A DNA stretch of 64,000 nt from a virus (IMGVR_UViG_3300032287_003622:62001-126000), one strand, 5' to 3'; positions 34,176-48,200 are shown, numbered from the stretch's first letter. Notes: generated by a model not told the origin, from the letters alone. A program made the numbers and translations.

Positions 34176-35456
34176 TTACTTGATCGTTACAATGGCTTCA
34201 ACAGTGCCTTCACTGTTGTCTAATTTATCAGTCAATGCGCGACCAATCACATTAAATGCTGTGGCTTCTCCGGCTACAGCAGATCTGGCCAAGCCATTGC
34301 CAGCTGATACCAGCCTGTCACCTTTGCGCACCTGTCCTACAACTTTGACCGGCACTCGTCCAGTCATTGCAACTGGGGGATGTGTAGCGTCTGTGCCGGC
34401 ATTGCTGTTCATCAAGTATGCTGCTCGTGTACTTATCACGCCAAACACATTTTCGCTGAGTGCGGCAGATACTTTGGTTATTTCTGCTGGGCCTCCCAGT
34501 TCAACCACAGTTCCAGGAGTCAAAACTTCATCGGCTGCAAATCTTTCAGCTACGTCAGCATAATTGGCATTGATTTGATTGCCTGCTATTGTTCCGTTGG
34601 CTCCATATATGGTCATGGCAGTTGTGGGTGTGCCACCAACGTTTACAGAAAAGGACATGTTGCCGCCACTGGTTTGATTATATACTGAGACATTGGTTCC
34701 GCTCACGCCTACACGGAAATCACTGTTTACACCAACCGACAGGCCGGTATTGTTGAGCACACCCAACGTTCCTGTGGTGCTGGTATTGGTGTCGGTGCGC
34801 ATGAATGCGTTGGCATTGTAGCCGACCAAGGTTTGTGCAGAAGTAGCTATGCCCTGGAACAATGGAACTTGACCTCCTATGTTGGTGGCCAATGTAATAC
34901 CTGGGCGCACTGTGGTATAACCAGGTATGGCTACAGCTGGAGTAAATGTTGCATCTTTGCTGACGATGCCCACGATGCTGTCATTGACAAACAATTCAAT
35001 GACCACATGGCTCACTGAAACATTGTCTACAATAGTAGCTACGATAGCGCCAGTGGTTCCCTCGCCGGCACTGAATTGTGGACCGACTAACAACCACGCG
35101 GTGCCAGTCCAAACTTTGAGCTGTTGATTAACAGTGTCGTACCATAGGTCGCCGGTGCTGTTGCTGGTTGGAGCTGTGCCACTGCTGGTTGCGGCTGAAA
35201 TGGTCTTGAATGTGATTCCGTTATAGACCTTGAGCAGAGAATTGCCCGAATCCCACCAAAGTTGTCCGGTCAGTGGATTAGCCGGCTGGGTAGTATTGCT
35301 GCTGTTTTCCAACAGATGTATAAAGTTGGTATCAAGAAAGTCACCATAGCCAGCATAGTTTTTACCAATCAAGGTCATGGAACTTGATGTATTGATAGTG
35401 CCATCTGGAATGGTGGCAAACAAGGTTCCATCTGTTAAGTTAATTGTATATGCCAT
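34176..35456 (-). CDS. tail-fibre-like structural protein, 426 aa
   Basis: The N-terminus (MAYTINLTDGTLFATIPDGT) is followed by repeated Leu-Trp-Trp/Tyr-Asp blocks (GQLWWDSGNSLLKVYNG, GDLWYDTVNQQLKVWTG) typical of phage tail-fibre and chaperone-type regions. A Thr/Gly/Asn-rich shaft follows. The C-terminus has YADVAERFAADEVLTPGTVV, as in fibre end domains of T4-like phages, and ends EGTVEAIVTIK. GGAG lies 6 nt before the ATG. Late-type motifs lie 18 and 44 nt upstream. Probably contacts the host surface. Confidence 0.8.
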   Translation of the reverse strand: MAYTINLTDGTLFATIPDGTINTSSSMTLIGKNYAGYGDFLDTNFIHLLENSSNTTQPANPLTGQLWWDSGNSLLKVYNGITFKTISAATSSGTAPTSNSTGDLWYDTVNQQLKVWTGTAWLLVGPQFSAGEGTTGAIVATIVDNVSVSHVVIELFVNDSIVGIVSKDATFTPAVAIPGYTTVRPGITLATNIGGQVPLFQGIATSAQTLVGYNANAFMRTDTNTSTTGTLGVLNNTGLSVGVNSDFRVGVSGTNVSVYNQTSGGNMSFSVNVGGTPTTAMTIYGANGTIAGNQINANYADVAERFAADEVLTPGTVVELGGPAEITKVSAALSENVFGVISTRAAYLMNSNAGTDATHPPVAMTGRVPVKVVGQVRKGDRLVSAGNGLARSAVAGEATAFNVIGRALTDKLDNSEGTVEAIVTIK

Positions 35457-35474
35457 TTATTGCTCCGTATTCGT

Positions 35475-35482
35475 GTATTTAC
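35475..35482 (-). promoter_or_regulatory. candidate late promoter motif GTAAATAC before the tail-fibre gene
   Basis: On the - strand GTAAATAC ends 18 nt before the ATG, matching the 17-nt position of CTAAATAT in front of the gp6 and first baseplate genes. It keeps the TAAATA core of T4 late promoters. Confidence 0.5.
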
Positions 35483-35500
35483 CAGGTAGTAATATGCTCA

Positions 35501-35508
35501 TATTTATG
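35501..35508 (-). promoter_or_regulatory. candidate late promoter motif CATAAATA
   Basis: On the - strand CATAAATA matches the T4 late octamer at 7 of 8 bases, 44 nt before the tail-fibre ATG. It overlaps the stop codon of the upstream gene. Confidence 0.5.
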
Positions 35509-36112
35509 TTACACTGAGATTTGTCAATGTTTGTATGCGCAGAGTATAATCTATCTGTATCTGCCGATTCAAACTCTTTTGCACAGGATGGAAAATCACA
35601 TGAGTAATCAACAAAAGATTGGTAGATGAACCATTCCAGCACTGTAATCCTAGCTCGTCAAATACGTATTCGCCATTGAAGTTGGTGGAATTATCAAAGG
35701 CCTGTTGTCCATAGGGTTCGCCGTAGTCCAAAAGACAAGTTGTCACGATGTCGGTGTATACATTGCCTGAAGTATGCAACACTGTCATGTAGTTGTTGGC
35801 CGGATCCGAATTTGCTGCTGAATTGTCATCAACAACTTTGCTATAGGTTTGGTTGTAAAGACTGGCATTTTGCCCAGTGGTATTGGGCGGCAAATAGGTA
35901 ATAACTCCAGTGGGATCTACTGTGCTGCCACCGTTGCCAAAGGCCATGCTGTAGATGTATCCAACTGTGCGATCAGCCAAGGTATTGGCCATGCAGATGC
36001 TGATGTTTTCGTAATGTATGGCGTTCTTTTTGTCCACAAAAACTTCGCCAGAATTAGGGTCGTAGATTTTCAGAAAACCCTGGATGGTAGTAAAACTGGG
36101 CGTGAGAATCAT
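35504..36112 (-). CDS. virion structural protein, 202 aa
   Basis: Begins FTTIQGFLKIYDPNSGEVFV then DKKNAIHYENISI, a common N-terminus of small structural proteins in T4-like aquatic phages. It continues with a Gly/Asn/Thr-rich body (MAFGNGGSTVDPTG, PPNTTGQN). Probably a virion appendage or neck/tail accessory protein. The ATG overlaps the stop of the 48-aa gene (ATGA), which carries a related N-terminal motif. Confidence 0.75.
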   Translation of the reverse strand: MILTPSFTTIQGFLKIYDPNSGEVFVDKKNAIHYENISICMANTLADRTVGYIYSMAFGNGGSTVDPTGVITYLPPNTTGQNASLYNQTYSKVVDDNSAANSDPANNYMTVLHTSGNVYTDIVTTCLLDYGEPYGQQAFDNSTNFNGEYVFDELGLQCWNGSSTNLLLITHVIFHPVQKSLNRQIQIDYTLRIQTLTNLSVT

Positions 36113-36255
36113 GCTCGTTTCTCCACAAAAACTTTCTTGGTCACAGGGTCAAAAATCTTGATGAATCCCTGCACCGAGATCGATCCAGTTTCATTGGGTT
36201 TTTTTGTAGCACTAGCTGTGCGATTGGTTGCTGTAGATGAGACACTTTTGTTCAT
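36109..36255 (-). CDS. 48-aa protein, truncated paralogue of the 202-aa structural protein
   Basis: The short frame starts ATG 36255 and stops TGA 36111-36109, in ATGA overlap with the next gene. A polar Ser/Thr-rich N-terminus is followed by ISVQGFIKIFDPVTKKVFVE, clearly related to IQGFLKIYDPNSGEVFV at the start of the next protein. AAGG lies about 9 nt upstream. It may be a duplicated N-terminal domain that stands alone, or the remnant of a longer gene. No frameshift back into a longer frame is seen. Confidence 0.7.
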   Translation of the reverse strand: MNKSVSSTATNRTASATKKPNETGSISVQGFIKIFDPVTKKVFVEKRA

Positions 36256-36271
36256 GCTGTATTTACCTTGT

Positions 36272-39200
36272 TTAAAGGCCCCTCAAAAACCTTGCTGGTT
36301 GTGTGTTGGTATCTTGCAAAGGAACACCGTCGCTGGCTGTGGTTGGCCCTGGCTGATACCAGGATATGCCCTGTCTTACATAAATGACAACCTCCAGTCC
36401 TGCGGGTATTGATTGGGCGAATTGAACAGTGACTAGGTCCAATGAGGTAACCAAATAAGTACTAGGATCTTGTTCAATGCCACCAATCAACACACGCACC
36501 GGGATTGAAAGATCTATGTTGGTGACAAATGTCGTGGTTGATCCATCTGCAAACGTAAAATAAAATTGATCTTCGGCTCCTTGTTGGGTTCTTATATAAA
36601 CGCAAAGACCAGGGAAAGGTGCAGTGTTGAACGTAACAGTGACTGGATTGAAGTCATCTAGCACATAGGTATTAGAGGCTTGTTCTTGCAGTCCAATGTC
36701 AAGCGATGTCACAAACTTGGCACTGCTGCCGGTGGCAGTAAACACCTGCTGTTGTTCTGTGGAGTCTAGATATAGCACAGTCACAATAACCTGTTGATCC
36801 AGAGCCGGAATAGCAACAAACTCTATGGCCACTGGTTCAACCTGTGTCACCACATAGGTAGAAGGATCTTGTAGATTTCCGCCCACAGTCACTTGCACTA
36901 TGCCACCAAGATAAACCAATGGTCGATTGTCTACGACTATGTCAGTTACATAAGTGCTAGTGGCTCCATCTGCCATAAAAGTGTTGCTGTTGATATAATC
37001 TTGATACAGAGTTGGCAATAAGTTTTCGCGACTCATGTCATAGACTGTGGCACCAGATTCATGAGCAGCAACAGCAGTTCCTGCAGTTCCTCTCAACAGA
37101 CTGCTGATAGTGTTGTTGAGGATGTTGCGTTCACGATACATAATACGTTCAGCATTAATGGTTACCACACCCCATGAATTGATTTCAAAATCTGGTGTAT
37201 TCAAAGCACTGGCATCTTTGACATAGATCACGTCGTCGGTAATAGACACCGGGGCAGTGATTGATGTGGTAGTTTCTGAGGTGATACGATAAGTGGCTTG
37301 TAGCCCACGCATGTCTTGGAAGATACGGAATGCCATGGCTCCTGGGACAACACTTTGGGTAAGACAAGTAATAGCTATCACCGAATTAGAAGTTATAGGT
37401 AGTCCTGTGATTCTAATCTTGGTTTCGCCCACAGTAACAAAGTTCAATCCAGCAAACAACCATTCTCCGTCTAAGGTAACAAGAATCCTGTCAGGATTAG
37501 AAATAGGATGTGAGGTGTCATAGGTATGATATGGAGATTCCCCTTCGCCTACAAATACCTGTGTAAGCAATCCTTGTTGGCTGGTATCGTTCCATGTAAC
37601 GATGTCAATGATATCTCCCGGAGTTGGAGAATATCCGTTGGCGGGCTGAAATACCAATTCGTCACCTAAAATCCAATATTGTGCCTTGGTTCTCACACTG
37701 ATCAATATCACACTGCCCATTGCCGGAGCATCAAAAAATGTAATTGTTCGTGCAGAGGATCCATCCCATGCATCAACTTGATAATTAATTCCTTGAATAG
37801 TTGGTTGATTGTCAACATATACTGAAACATCGTTGTCAGAAATAAGGCCTTGACTATATCCACCATTCATAGGCAAATCAAATGTCACGGTGGTTCCGTC
37901 GCCCATGTGCTCCATACCTTCTGATGGTCTTAGACGTGCTCCGTTGCTGACCACTATCAAATTCACAGGATTTGTTCCTTGCAGACTATTAACTAAAGGA
38001 ATACTCAAACTACCATCAGATATCTCTGTCTGAAACACTGGCAGACTCCAGCTATGTGTGGTCTGTTCAGGAGGAGCATATCCCAAGGTGCAAAGATTTA
38101 TGCGATCTGAGGCTCCATAGGTGTTAACAAATGTTATTCGAGTAGACGTTTGAGTTTGTGATGCCCAGGTGTAATCAACACCGGGCTCTAGTCGTGTTTC
38201 ACCATTGTAGATCAAGAATTCATAGATAGAATTATAAGGAAATGGCACCGTGATAGTATCGCCAACTTCATTGCCCAGATAAGTGCGATTGTAAAGCTGA
38301 TTTCCACCACCAACTCCAGTTACGTAGACATTGATGATATCGCCATCAGTTTCGGTCAGCCCTAGGGTGACTTCATAGTTGGCCCAGTCATAACTGACCG
38401 GTTCTATGGCTATGCCCAAGGTGGCATTGAAAACCTGCACTGTAAACGGCAAATCAATTATGCCAGCAAAGCTCACAGTGGGGTTGGCCGAGTCATACAC
38501 ATATCTACGGTTACCTGCTGGAAATCCATGTCCGCCACCGGTCCAATCACTTCCGGGTGTAGTGTAAACTCTAAAATCCAAAGTATCAAATTCGCTGCCG
38601 GGTATGAGTTCTTCAGGAGCATGGCTGCTGAATGTGTCTATGTAAGCACCGCCATCTACGTTGATGTCTGTAGGTCTAGTTCCCAGATATAGATCAAGAT
38701 AGCTGCTGGCATATTGCACATCTAAAATACCATAGTCATAGGTTGGTCGACCTTCGCGATCCACAGAAAGATTATCAAAGGGATTGATATCAAAATTTCC
38801 AACATCATACCCAGTGTTCTGATTGAAATCCGGAGCATCTACTTGAACTCCAGGATAGTCAACACCATCCACCAGCAGTGGCAGGCTTAGGCCTGGCATG
38901 TTGGGACCTGGCAAGTAGAAGCCCATGGTGCGATCTACGCCACTGAGAGATGCTGCAGAAACACGGGTCCAGTCAGATGGTATGAATACCGGGCCCGATA
39001 GTGTGCTGTTGGCCGACCAAACCAAATTGGACCAACGCACTCGAGTCCCGGCCACATAAACCACATTGGGTTCCCAATCTACGATTGTGCTGCGATATTG
39101 ATACCGATCATATTTTATTGTGGTCTTGAAAGAACGCACAAGATTGTTGCCCATCTGTGCTCGTGCTGTGGCTCCGGTGCCGCCGCCACCTACCAAAGTA

Positions 39201-42200
39201 AGAACGGCGGTAGTAGTATATCCTTCGCCCGGGTCATCTATTGTTATAGCCACAACTTTTCCTGCGCTGTTTATGATGGCGGTCATTTGTGCCTGTCGCA
39301 CACACTCGCCCGATACCGACACTGTTGGTGCTGTGGTGTATCCGCTTCCTTGATCTAACACTTCTACTGCTTGGATGCTCAACAAATAATTGTTGAACCA
39401 ATCACTCCACGGTCTTTCCAACCAAATCTGTGCGTTGGCTGGTGCATCGCTTACAAAAGATTGATTGATACTGTCCGAATAGGTGTATGGTAAAAGTATT
39501 GGACTTGTAAATTGTGGTGATTCCAGCGAGGTATTATAATAGGCTGGCACATCATAATCAGTCAAAGCACCTGGATAACGATCTAGTCCATCATAGACCA
39601 AATTGAATTCAAGATTTTGAACATGATATGGTTTGACTTCGTTTAGGTAATCCAGCACAAAGGTTTGATTGTCAGGCTGATACAATTGTATTGGCAATAA
39701 TCCCCGGATCACATGATTGACATTGATGTAACTGGTCTTTACCAACCATTCTGGGCTGTTTAACTCTGTATAGATGAACTGGAACATCAGTATGAGAGCA
39801 CGATTTCTTTCAATTAATAATTCATCTATGAGCAGTTCCTCGTTGATGGCACGTATGATCTGTCTGGTTTCAATCGTTGGCTCTTGATCAAAAAATTGTG
39901 AATCAAAAACCTCAGCATCAAAACCAAATCGTCCCAATGCATAGTCCCATAGCTTGGCACTGAATTCTATGGTTCCATCTTGCAATCCTACCCTGTTCCA
40001 TCCTGTGTCGGTTCTAACATAGATTTCAAATTTGCCCTGGCCATTGGCAGCCACTTTAACGCTGCTGCCCACTGAAGCTGTTTGCAGACTCAAGGTCTGT
40101 AATCCTGCTGTGTTGGCCACAGTGGCTATGGGCGTGATGCTGCTGTTGTATCCTGGCTGATACCAGTTGATATAGTTCCAATAAGCTGGTGTATAGTAAT
40201 TTTGAACCAGTGTGAGACTAAGTTCACGTTGCCCGCCCGAGATGTCTGTTACTGTGTAGATACTCCATAATCCATTCAAGCTGGCATCTGACATTACCAA
40301 ATATTTGTAGCCCAGCGGCACTGCGGCAATATTTTGGTAGGCCAAGATTTCTAAATTTGGCACTTCTAAATTCCAAGCCCCGGTATTTGCTGCAGGAATT
40401 GGCTGAGCACTGTTCAACAAAGAAAAACTTTTAGTTTCTGATATAGGAAATTGCGCCAGGATTTTGTTGACATATTGCAGATAATTTTTCAAGGCCAACA
40501 ATCTGTCTACAAACATGCTCTGGCGCGGACGGAATTGCACCCCATAACGCATGCCTGGACTTAGAGTTGGGTCCGGAACTGCATTGCCCAAAGTGTCTAT
40601 ACCACAAAAACTGTCAATGAATTTACGATACAAGTTGGCATTTAGAAAACTGGATGGTTTGCCGTCGGTAATAAATTCATATTCGGTATGTATGTTTGAA
40701 TTTCCTCCTAGGATCTGGCGGTCGTATTCTACATGTAGGATGGTGTCGTTGGCCGACAACAAACCATTGGCATTGTAGAGAGCCAAAGCATTGGCACTGA
40801 GTGCGGCTATGTAAGGCAACCCGCTGCCTAAGGGATTTTGAATATAGGATGCAATTGCTGATACACTGAGAGTTTTTCCTGCCTCAGTTGCCACGGTGGT
40901 TAGACCTCGAACCCAGAAATAATAATTGGTAACCAATATTCCTTGGTCATTGATCAAGGAACTTACAGTATAACTCACTGTGCTAAAGGGGGTGCCACTG
41001 CCGGTATAATTGACAGGGGGCACTGAACTTTCAATCCACTGATATACATCTACTTCACTGCCAGGAAACACTTGGCCCCAACGCCGACTTGCATATATGA
41101 GATTGTCCTGATTGGCATCTATAAATCTTACCCGGTTGGTGTCCCACCAAATCTGTCCCAAATGTGCAGATCCCCAACTGGTTCCAACATTATGAATCAG
41201 ACCTGCATTATAACTGGCCGGATCCACAGCACCTATGTAGTCTATGTTTCTGCGTGCAACCCCTAATATTTTGCCTTGCAAAGGGTCAATGTAATCAAAA
41301 TAGGTTTGTGTGTTGGTCAATAGTTTGTCGTAGGAATAGACAGAATTAAGCAAATTAACATCAACCATGGGTAGTTGATTATAGATCACTGTCCATACCG
41401 GTGCATCGCCGGCATTGTCAATCACAGTCACTGAACCATAGTTGGTGTCGCTGTTGTTGATTTCGTCGCCGGGGGTGCCTACCACCAAACGACCACGGCG
41501 ATAATTCACCGAATGACCAAATTGATCATTAGTCTGCACGCTATTTTTGTAAACCTGTTGACCAAACACAAATTTACCTGGATTTTCTAAACTGGAATCT
41601 GCACTAGGCAAATAATCAAATGTATAGACCACTCCTGAATTAGCTATGGTGTTGAAATAGGTGGTGCTACGGTCATCGAAATAGGTAAGATTGTTGTCAA
41701 AGGTAGTGGCCTCATAAACCTCTCCATTGGGAGCTCCTATCACGAGATTGATCGATCCAGTGTTGACATTGACACTGGAACCGAAGTAAGCATAGTCTGT
41801 GGGATTTGGACTGCTGATAGATTGAGTGTAGGCGTAGGTAACGAATCCTAAATCGTAAAATGCAGAAATTTCTGCACTGTCGTTGGACGAAATACCAGGT
41901 AATACTGTGAGCTTGTTGAATTCTTGTGCTGCATTGGCATTGATCACGCTGATGGTCATTCTTCCAGCTACGACCTCTATACGGGCACGTGCTGCTGGGG
42001 CCGACACAAAAGATATCTGTTGAGTTGAATTGTTATAGGTGTAATCAATGTTTAATATCTGTAAAACATTGTTGACATACACAATCGGCGTGTAAGAAGA
42101 TGCCGTAGAATAGATATTTCCAATATCAAAAACTTGTCGGGAACCTGTGCCTTGCAAGATCACATTGGGGACCAAAGACGCTACCACATTGGGTATCTGT

Positions 42201-45200
42201 GCTGAATTAATTGCTCCGACCAGCCCGGCCACAGTGTTGTTGGGTTCGGCCGGGACCGACACCTCCATGTCATTGATGCGTATGGTGTTTTGAGGCACCA
42301 GGGCGGGGTTGGCCGCGGTGGTGGTTATAATTCCATAGACTCTGGATTGATTCACTTGTCGTTGCACCATGCCCGATTGATGCACCTGGCTGACATAGCT
42401 GTCCAAGGGAGCTCCTATGTATACACTGCAATTGTTGGAGCAGATGTCCAAGGCATACCCAAATTCAGACTCGTCTATGACAGTATTGGCTGTTATTTTT
42501 TGCACAAGTTGGAACTGATTGGTTTCAATTTCTATACTGTCCCCTATGTTCAAAGTCAGTCCAGTGTTGAGAACAATATTTGATCCAACAACTGAATACT
42601 GCCCATTGATATATTGGTCGGTATTGGTGAGATATTGATTGTTCAAGGTTACTTGTATGGGTTCTACAAATGATCCTGGAATAGCATAGGTCAGTTGACC
42701 AGGATTGTCAACAATATATTTGATCACTCCACGATCTATGGCATAGACCGCTCCGGCATAGACCACCGGACTACCTTGAGAGTCCAAGGCTGTATCAAAA
42801 GGTGCTCCAATTAACACTTGTCGACCATTTTGATCAGTGGTTATGCTGGCGCCAAATTTGGCATTGATGTCCACGCCCGAAACAGTGATGGTGTCAATGT
42901 ATTGCCAATAGGTCCCAGCAGTGGCTCCTATGATAGCGCCGGCAGGAGGAACATTTAAAAAAGTCACATTAGGATAACTGAAAATGTAGTCAATGTTGGG
43001 ACGTTGCAACACTCCGTTCACAGACAAAGTGAATGCATCAATGCTGGTGGCAGTGTAAAGAAATTGTGCCAAAGAAAACACAGCAGTGTTGCTGACACCA
43101 AATCCAGAAATAGTAAAATCAGTGATGCCTCCAGATGTAACTTCGGTCACCGTGATTGTTAGATCATTGGCCACGCTGCCAGACGGATCAATCTGCGTGT
43201 AGGATACAGTCAGTGTGTCACCGATGTTGTAGTTGATACCCGGTGATGTGATCGAGACACTGTATTGTCCTCGTGTATTGCTCACTGTGAACACAGCACC
43301 AGTGCCAGATCCAGAAGCAAAATCTTGTGTGACACCAAAATATATGGCAAAATCCAGTTGCGCAACTTGTTTACGAGCTATGATCACTCGTTGCCCTGCA
43401 ACAGGAACAAAAGTCAGTTGCACCAAAGTTCCAGAAATGGTATAATCTCGGAGATAAACACATTCCAAATTATTGACCAACACTACCAACTGTTCTGGCT
43501 GTGCCGAATTGATGGCTATCTGCGTGTTGTAAGTAAAAGTTGCTGTGACGCCATTAGCAACATAAGTTATAATTTGAGTGGGTATGTCAACTCTTCCATA
43601 AGCATATACCCGATTACCGTCGGGCGCCCCCACGTAGGCCATGCGCTCATCATCTGACACAATCACAGATGCACCAAACCCAATGGCCGAGAAATCAAGA
43701 TCTGGTGCGGTCAGCAATTGTGTCTGAACAAATGCCTGACTTCCTGGTTGCTGATAAAGTATTACCGCATAACCTGCAGCTGAGTTGCTGGCACTGGCTC
43801 CGGCCATGGCCCAAGATCTATTGCCAAAGTCAACACTGTTGCCAAATCCCTGCGTGCCTGGGGCTGTCAGAGTCAATACCAAACTTTGAGCAAATTGATT
43901 GTCTTGATCGACAAAATAGCTGTAAACAGCTCCTGTGCCAGATAAAGTGTTTGGAGCACCTACCAGCAAGGAGTAATTATCATTGCTCTGCGACACGCTG
44001 GAACCAAAATACGAATTGGGATCGAGATTTTCGGGCTGTATTTGTTGTAATTCTTCAAACGGACTTTGTTTTTCAATGACCTGCCAGTGTCCCGACCCGT
44101 CATTGTCTACCCACACTCGGGCTCCAGGTAGCAAGTCGTTGGCATAAGACAGCTCGGCCACATCGCTGGCCTGGGCGACTCTCATAGACTGCAGATAATA
44201 CACCAACCCTGTGCCGCTGATCGAAGTTTGATTTGAATTGGTAAATGCATACTCAATGACCACAGTATCTATAGCCGGCACACTGATCACTCGATAAACA
44301 CCATCTACTGCCGAATCAAAATACCTTACAATTATCAAATCACCGCGTTCAAGATTAGTGGTTTGTGAAAATTGTGCTTGACTGGTTCCATTTAAGTTGT
44401 CAGTCAGTCTGATAAGACGTCCTGGAACCTGGGCACAACGATATATTGCCCAATCATATCCATTGATTTGTGCAACCCAGATACTTGTGCCATTGCCTAT
44501 GGTTCCAATGTCTCTGGCAATAGCACTAGGATTATTGAGATTGAAAACCGTGATGTCAACATCATTGATATTGACGTATCCAGCCGATGGCAACGCACTA
44601 TCAGAATTGGTCACGTAGGTAGTAGGTAGTATGTCTGTGGAGGGGGTAACATAACTTTCGGCCCAGAGATCTTCGAGCAGAATAGTTTGATTGGCCACGC
44701 TGGATTGTCCTGGTTGGATTATCTGCACTGTGCTGGGATTTCCGTTTAGCAAAGCTTCATTCAATGCTATGTCAAACCAACTGCGATTGGCATTGGCTCC
44801 ATACGTTCCAACCAATATACCCCAGTTTTCAAAAATATTGTATTCGCCGATTTCTTTGTTGAAGTTTACTTTGGTAAACAGATCGGTGGCCTGTGTGGTT
44901 CCTTTGGTCTTAATAAACTGTTGATAAATCATGACCTGGCTGGAACTGCTAAGATCCAGATCAGTCATGTATTGTCTTGGCCTAAATCCGATCAATCCAT
45001 AGGCCAAAAGATCGTTGTCGTTGTTTAAATTGGCAGTCTGAGTGTTATAACTGTTGGCAAGTTGTTCAGCCTTGGTTGCCAAATTTTGTAAAAGCCCCTG
45101 TTCTATTAGGTCATAGTTGCTCTTATACCAGTCACCATATTCAAATTTTGCCTTGGGTTGTATGATGTCAATGGCCTGCCAGTAACTGTTTTTGTATAAA

Positions 45201-48200
45201 ACCATGTCACCCTTGGTATACTTGGTATTGGTCTGCCAATCAACCACATTGTCTTGGTTGAGTATGAATCCTTGAGCATTAAGCACTCCGTTCCAACCGG
45301 TGCTGACACTGGCCATGAGTCTGAGACGATTTTGTCTTTCTGCTGTGATGGTGTCATAGATCAAGTCATTAAAAATGGTGCGATTGTCCAACACCATCAT
45401 GTTTTCATAATCGGTATATTTTAGTTGCAAATAACTGATGGTTTGACTGCCGGCCGGATCGGGATTCAAGGAAAACACATTGCCTTGGCGACGTATAATC
45501 AAATCTCTCGAGTCAAAAGCCTTGCGATTTTGATCCAGCAGTAGATTCTCTGGTGTATAAGTCACTATGGAATCTACCACTGCACCAGGACGGAAAGATG
45601 TTATTTGCGTGGCCGATGGATTGAGATTGATTATAGTGCCTGGTGCCCATCCTTGATTGGCAAAATACAAGAATTCCTGGGCCATCTGTATCCAGTTCAA
45701 GGTGTATCCATTTTCTTGCACTGTGAATGACAATCCTTGGCTTGCCAAAAACTGTCCATAACTCAACAAAAAGTCCACTACACCGGTAAGATTTGCAAAT
45801 GTATAACCATACGGTATCTGTGCGACCTTGTTGGTATAAGAACTAGGAACAGTGACAGTGACATTGCCGGCTGTCAAAGTTTGGCTGGATCCTGCTACCT
45901 GGCTGGTCAATATAGAAAAATAAGGGTTGATAGCACTGTAACCATATACGCTGTAACCGTCTTCAACTACCTCTACAATGACCGCACTGTAATCTAAACG
46001 ATTGAAAGGTTGATTTTTATACAGCAACAGATTGAAGCTTTCGGGCGGCACCAGCAAACTGGTGTTTTGACTTTGAGCGCTGCCTTTTTCTAGATAAACC
46101 GCTAGATTTGATTCGGCCACAAACGAGGCGAATCTATAGCACAAACGCACATCTATGTTGTCTAAGTCTGTGGTCAAAGCATCGGTGCTGTCTATTCCTA
46201 GTTGCTGATTGTAATCAACTATCCAGTCAATATAACTGGCCTTGCTGATTCCGTTGCCATAAACTTCTATCTGCTTGGGTTGTATGCGACCACGACCATC
46301 ATAAAGATATTGGTCAAACTCAGGACTGTATTTGTACAAATCTCTGTCTGCAAACAGACTGAAAAATTCTGCTGGTCTTGTCAATATCAGCAAGCGCATG
46401 ACTGCAAAAGGATAGCTGGAACTTGACCACCACGAAGCTTCTACCGGTCCACCGTCTCCCACTTTCCAACTGGCAACAAATCCCTGAGGATCGTATGGAC
46501 CTACCACACTCTGCAACGGAGGCAAAAGATTTCCTTGATTGTCCACAGGAATAACTTGTGTGAGTCCAGGTCTACGATATTTTGGAATCACATAAGGAGC
46601 TACCGGGTCAGCCACCAATCCCTGTTCAAGATCACCCCAAAGCACCAAGTTGTCACTGGTGTAAGGCACTGGACCATAGCGATCTGCCCACCAGCTTGGT
46701 TCTTCGCTTAAACCCAACATTTCCCAAGGTGTGGTATTTGGCGAAGTGGTGTCATAGAAATAACGATATATGCCACGCCAGGCTCCCAACAGTGGCTGAT
46801 TATTGATTCTATTACCGGCCTGACTGTAGTTGTAGGTAAATTCATTGTTGGCCAGATAAGTTTGTTGCGTATAATCCAGTTTGTTGGCTCCTACCCAGGC
46901 CAGAAATTGTTCGCCCAATATCTGATTTATTTCTTGTTGATTGTAATCGGTAGTGCGGAAAAATCCTGGAATAACATCTTCAGCTACCAAAGGCGGTGGG
47001 TTACCATCATTTTTTAAATTGTTATAAATTCTGGTCTCAAATTCCAACAACACCCGATCTCTGATGTCACCAAATGCTGTGGTAATAGATCCATCATGTC
47101 CTTGAATAACCAAAGTTGGATTCACATAATTTGTGTCATAAAATATCTTTGGTTGATATTTGGGATACAAACCCAGTTTGGTAGGTGTGTTGGGGACAAA
47201 ATTTCCCACGGTGCTGGTATATTCATTGATTGTCACGGTAGACCCGACAGCAAAAGGCACCTGCGGTTCAATGGTCAATGTGGGTCCTTCAGTTGACACA
47301 ACATAATCTGTATCTCGTGTCAGAAGAACATTGTCTATGTAAACACACAATCCTTGGTAGTTTGATTCGGTATAACTGTAAGTTTGTGTGAGATTGAATG
47401 TTCTTGTGGTAACAGGATTGATTACATATGAATTGGAAGTGAATGTTGGACTCGTAGGCAACATATCACTCCAGTAAAATGGATTTACGCTGGTTTTGCC
47501 AAGATTGATCTGTGATATTGATTCATCCAGCAGGCGGGACACGGTCCAATTATCGTAGTCAGCTATGCCAAATGTGGTCACCGTGTTTAATAATTGTGTT
47601 TTGAATTTGATATATTCAGAACTGTTGTATTGCAAGGCACCAAAAATGTTATAGTTGGGATCTCGCATGAAATATCCAGTCAAAGTCAAAGGCGAACTTT
47701 GCTGTAATATTTGCAAGCCATAAGGTATCACATTGCCCAGGTCTCTCACGTTGTTGGGGCCAATGGGAGGTCCGGACAAATCAATAAGATTTTGGGCTAT
47801 GGTAACATAATGATTGCGTATGGTGCCCAGGCTGAATTGCTGGCTGTTTTCGTTGAGAGGATTGTTTTGGAGATTGATAGGAACCTGATAAAATCCTTGT
47901 TGACTTATCTGATCGCTCAACACTGCCACAATGATCTGATCACCGGGCACATAAGTGGTCAAGAGATTGATAGTGGTAGTGTCGGTGCCTACTGTATATT
48001 GATAATTATAGGACTCCTGGAATTCTCCATTGATAAAAATCTGTATGGCTGGCACTGTGTTATTGTCATTTACAGCAACATCCAGCAACAAAGGACCACC
48101 GTCGTAGCTGAACTGAAATTGTTGCCGCACCAAGCTAGAGGTCACAGCCGTTTGCCAACCTATCTCTCTTACAAAATCAACCCGGTCACGATATTGACGC

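Noticed and set aside
35849-36412. 187-aa + strand frame across the 202-aa, 48-aa and giant gene ends
   Set aside because: It crosses three well-supported - strand genes and shows no domain.
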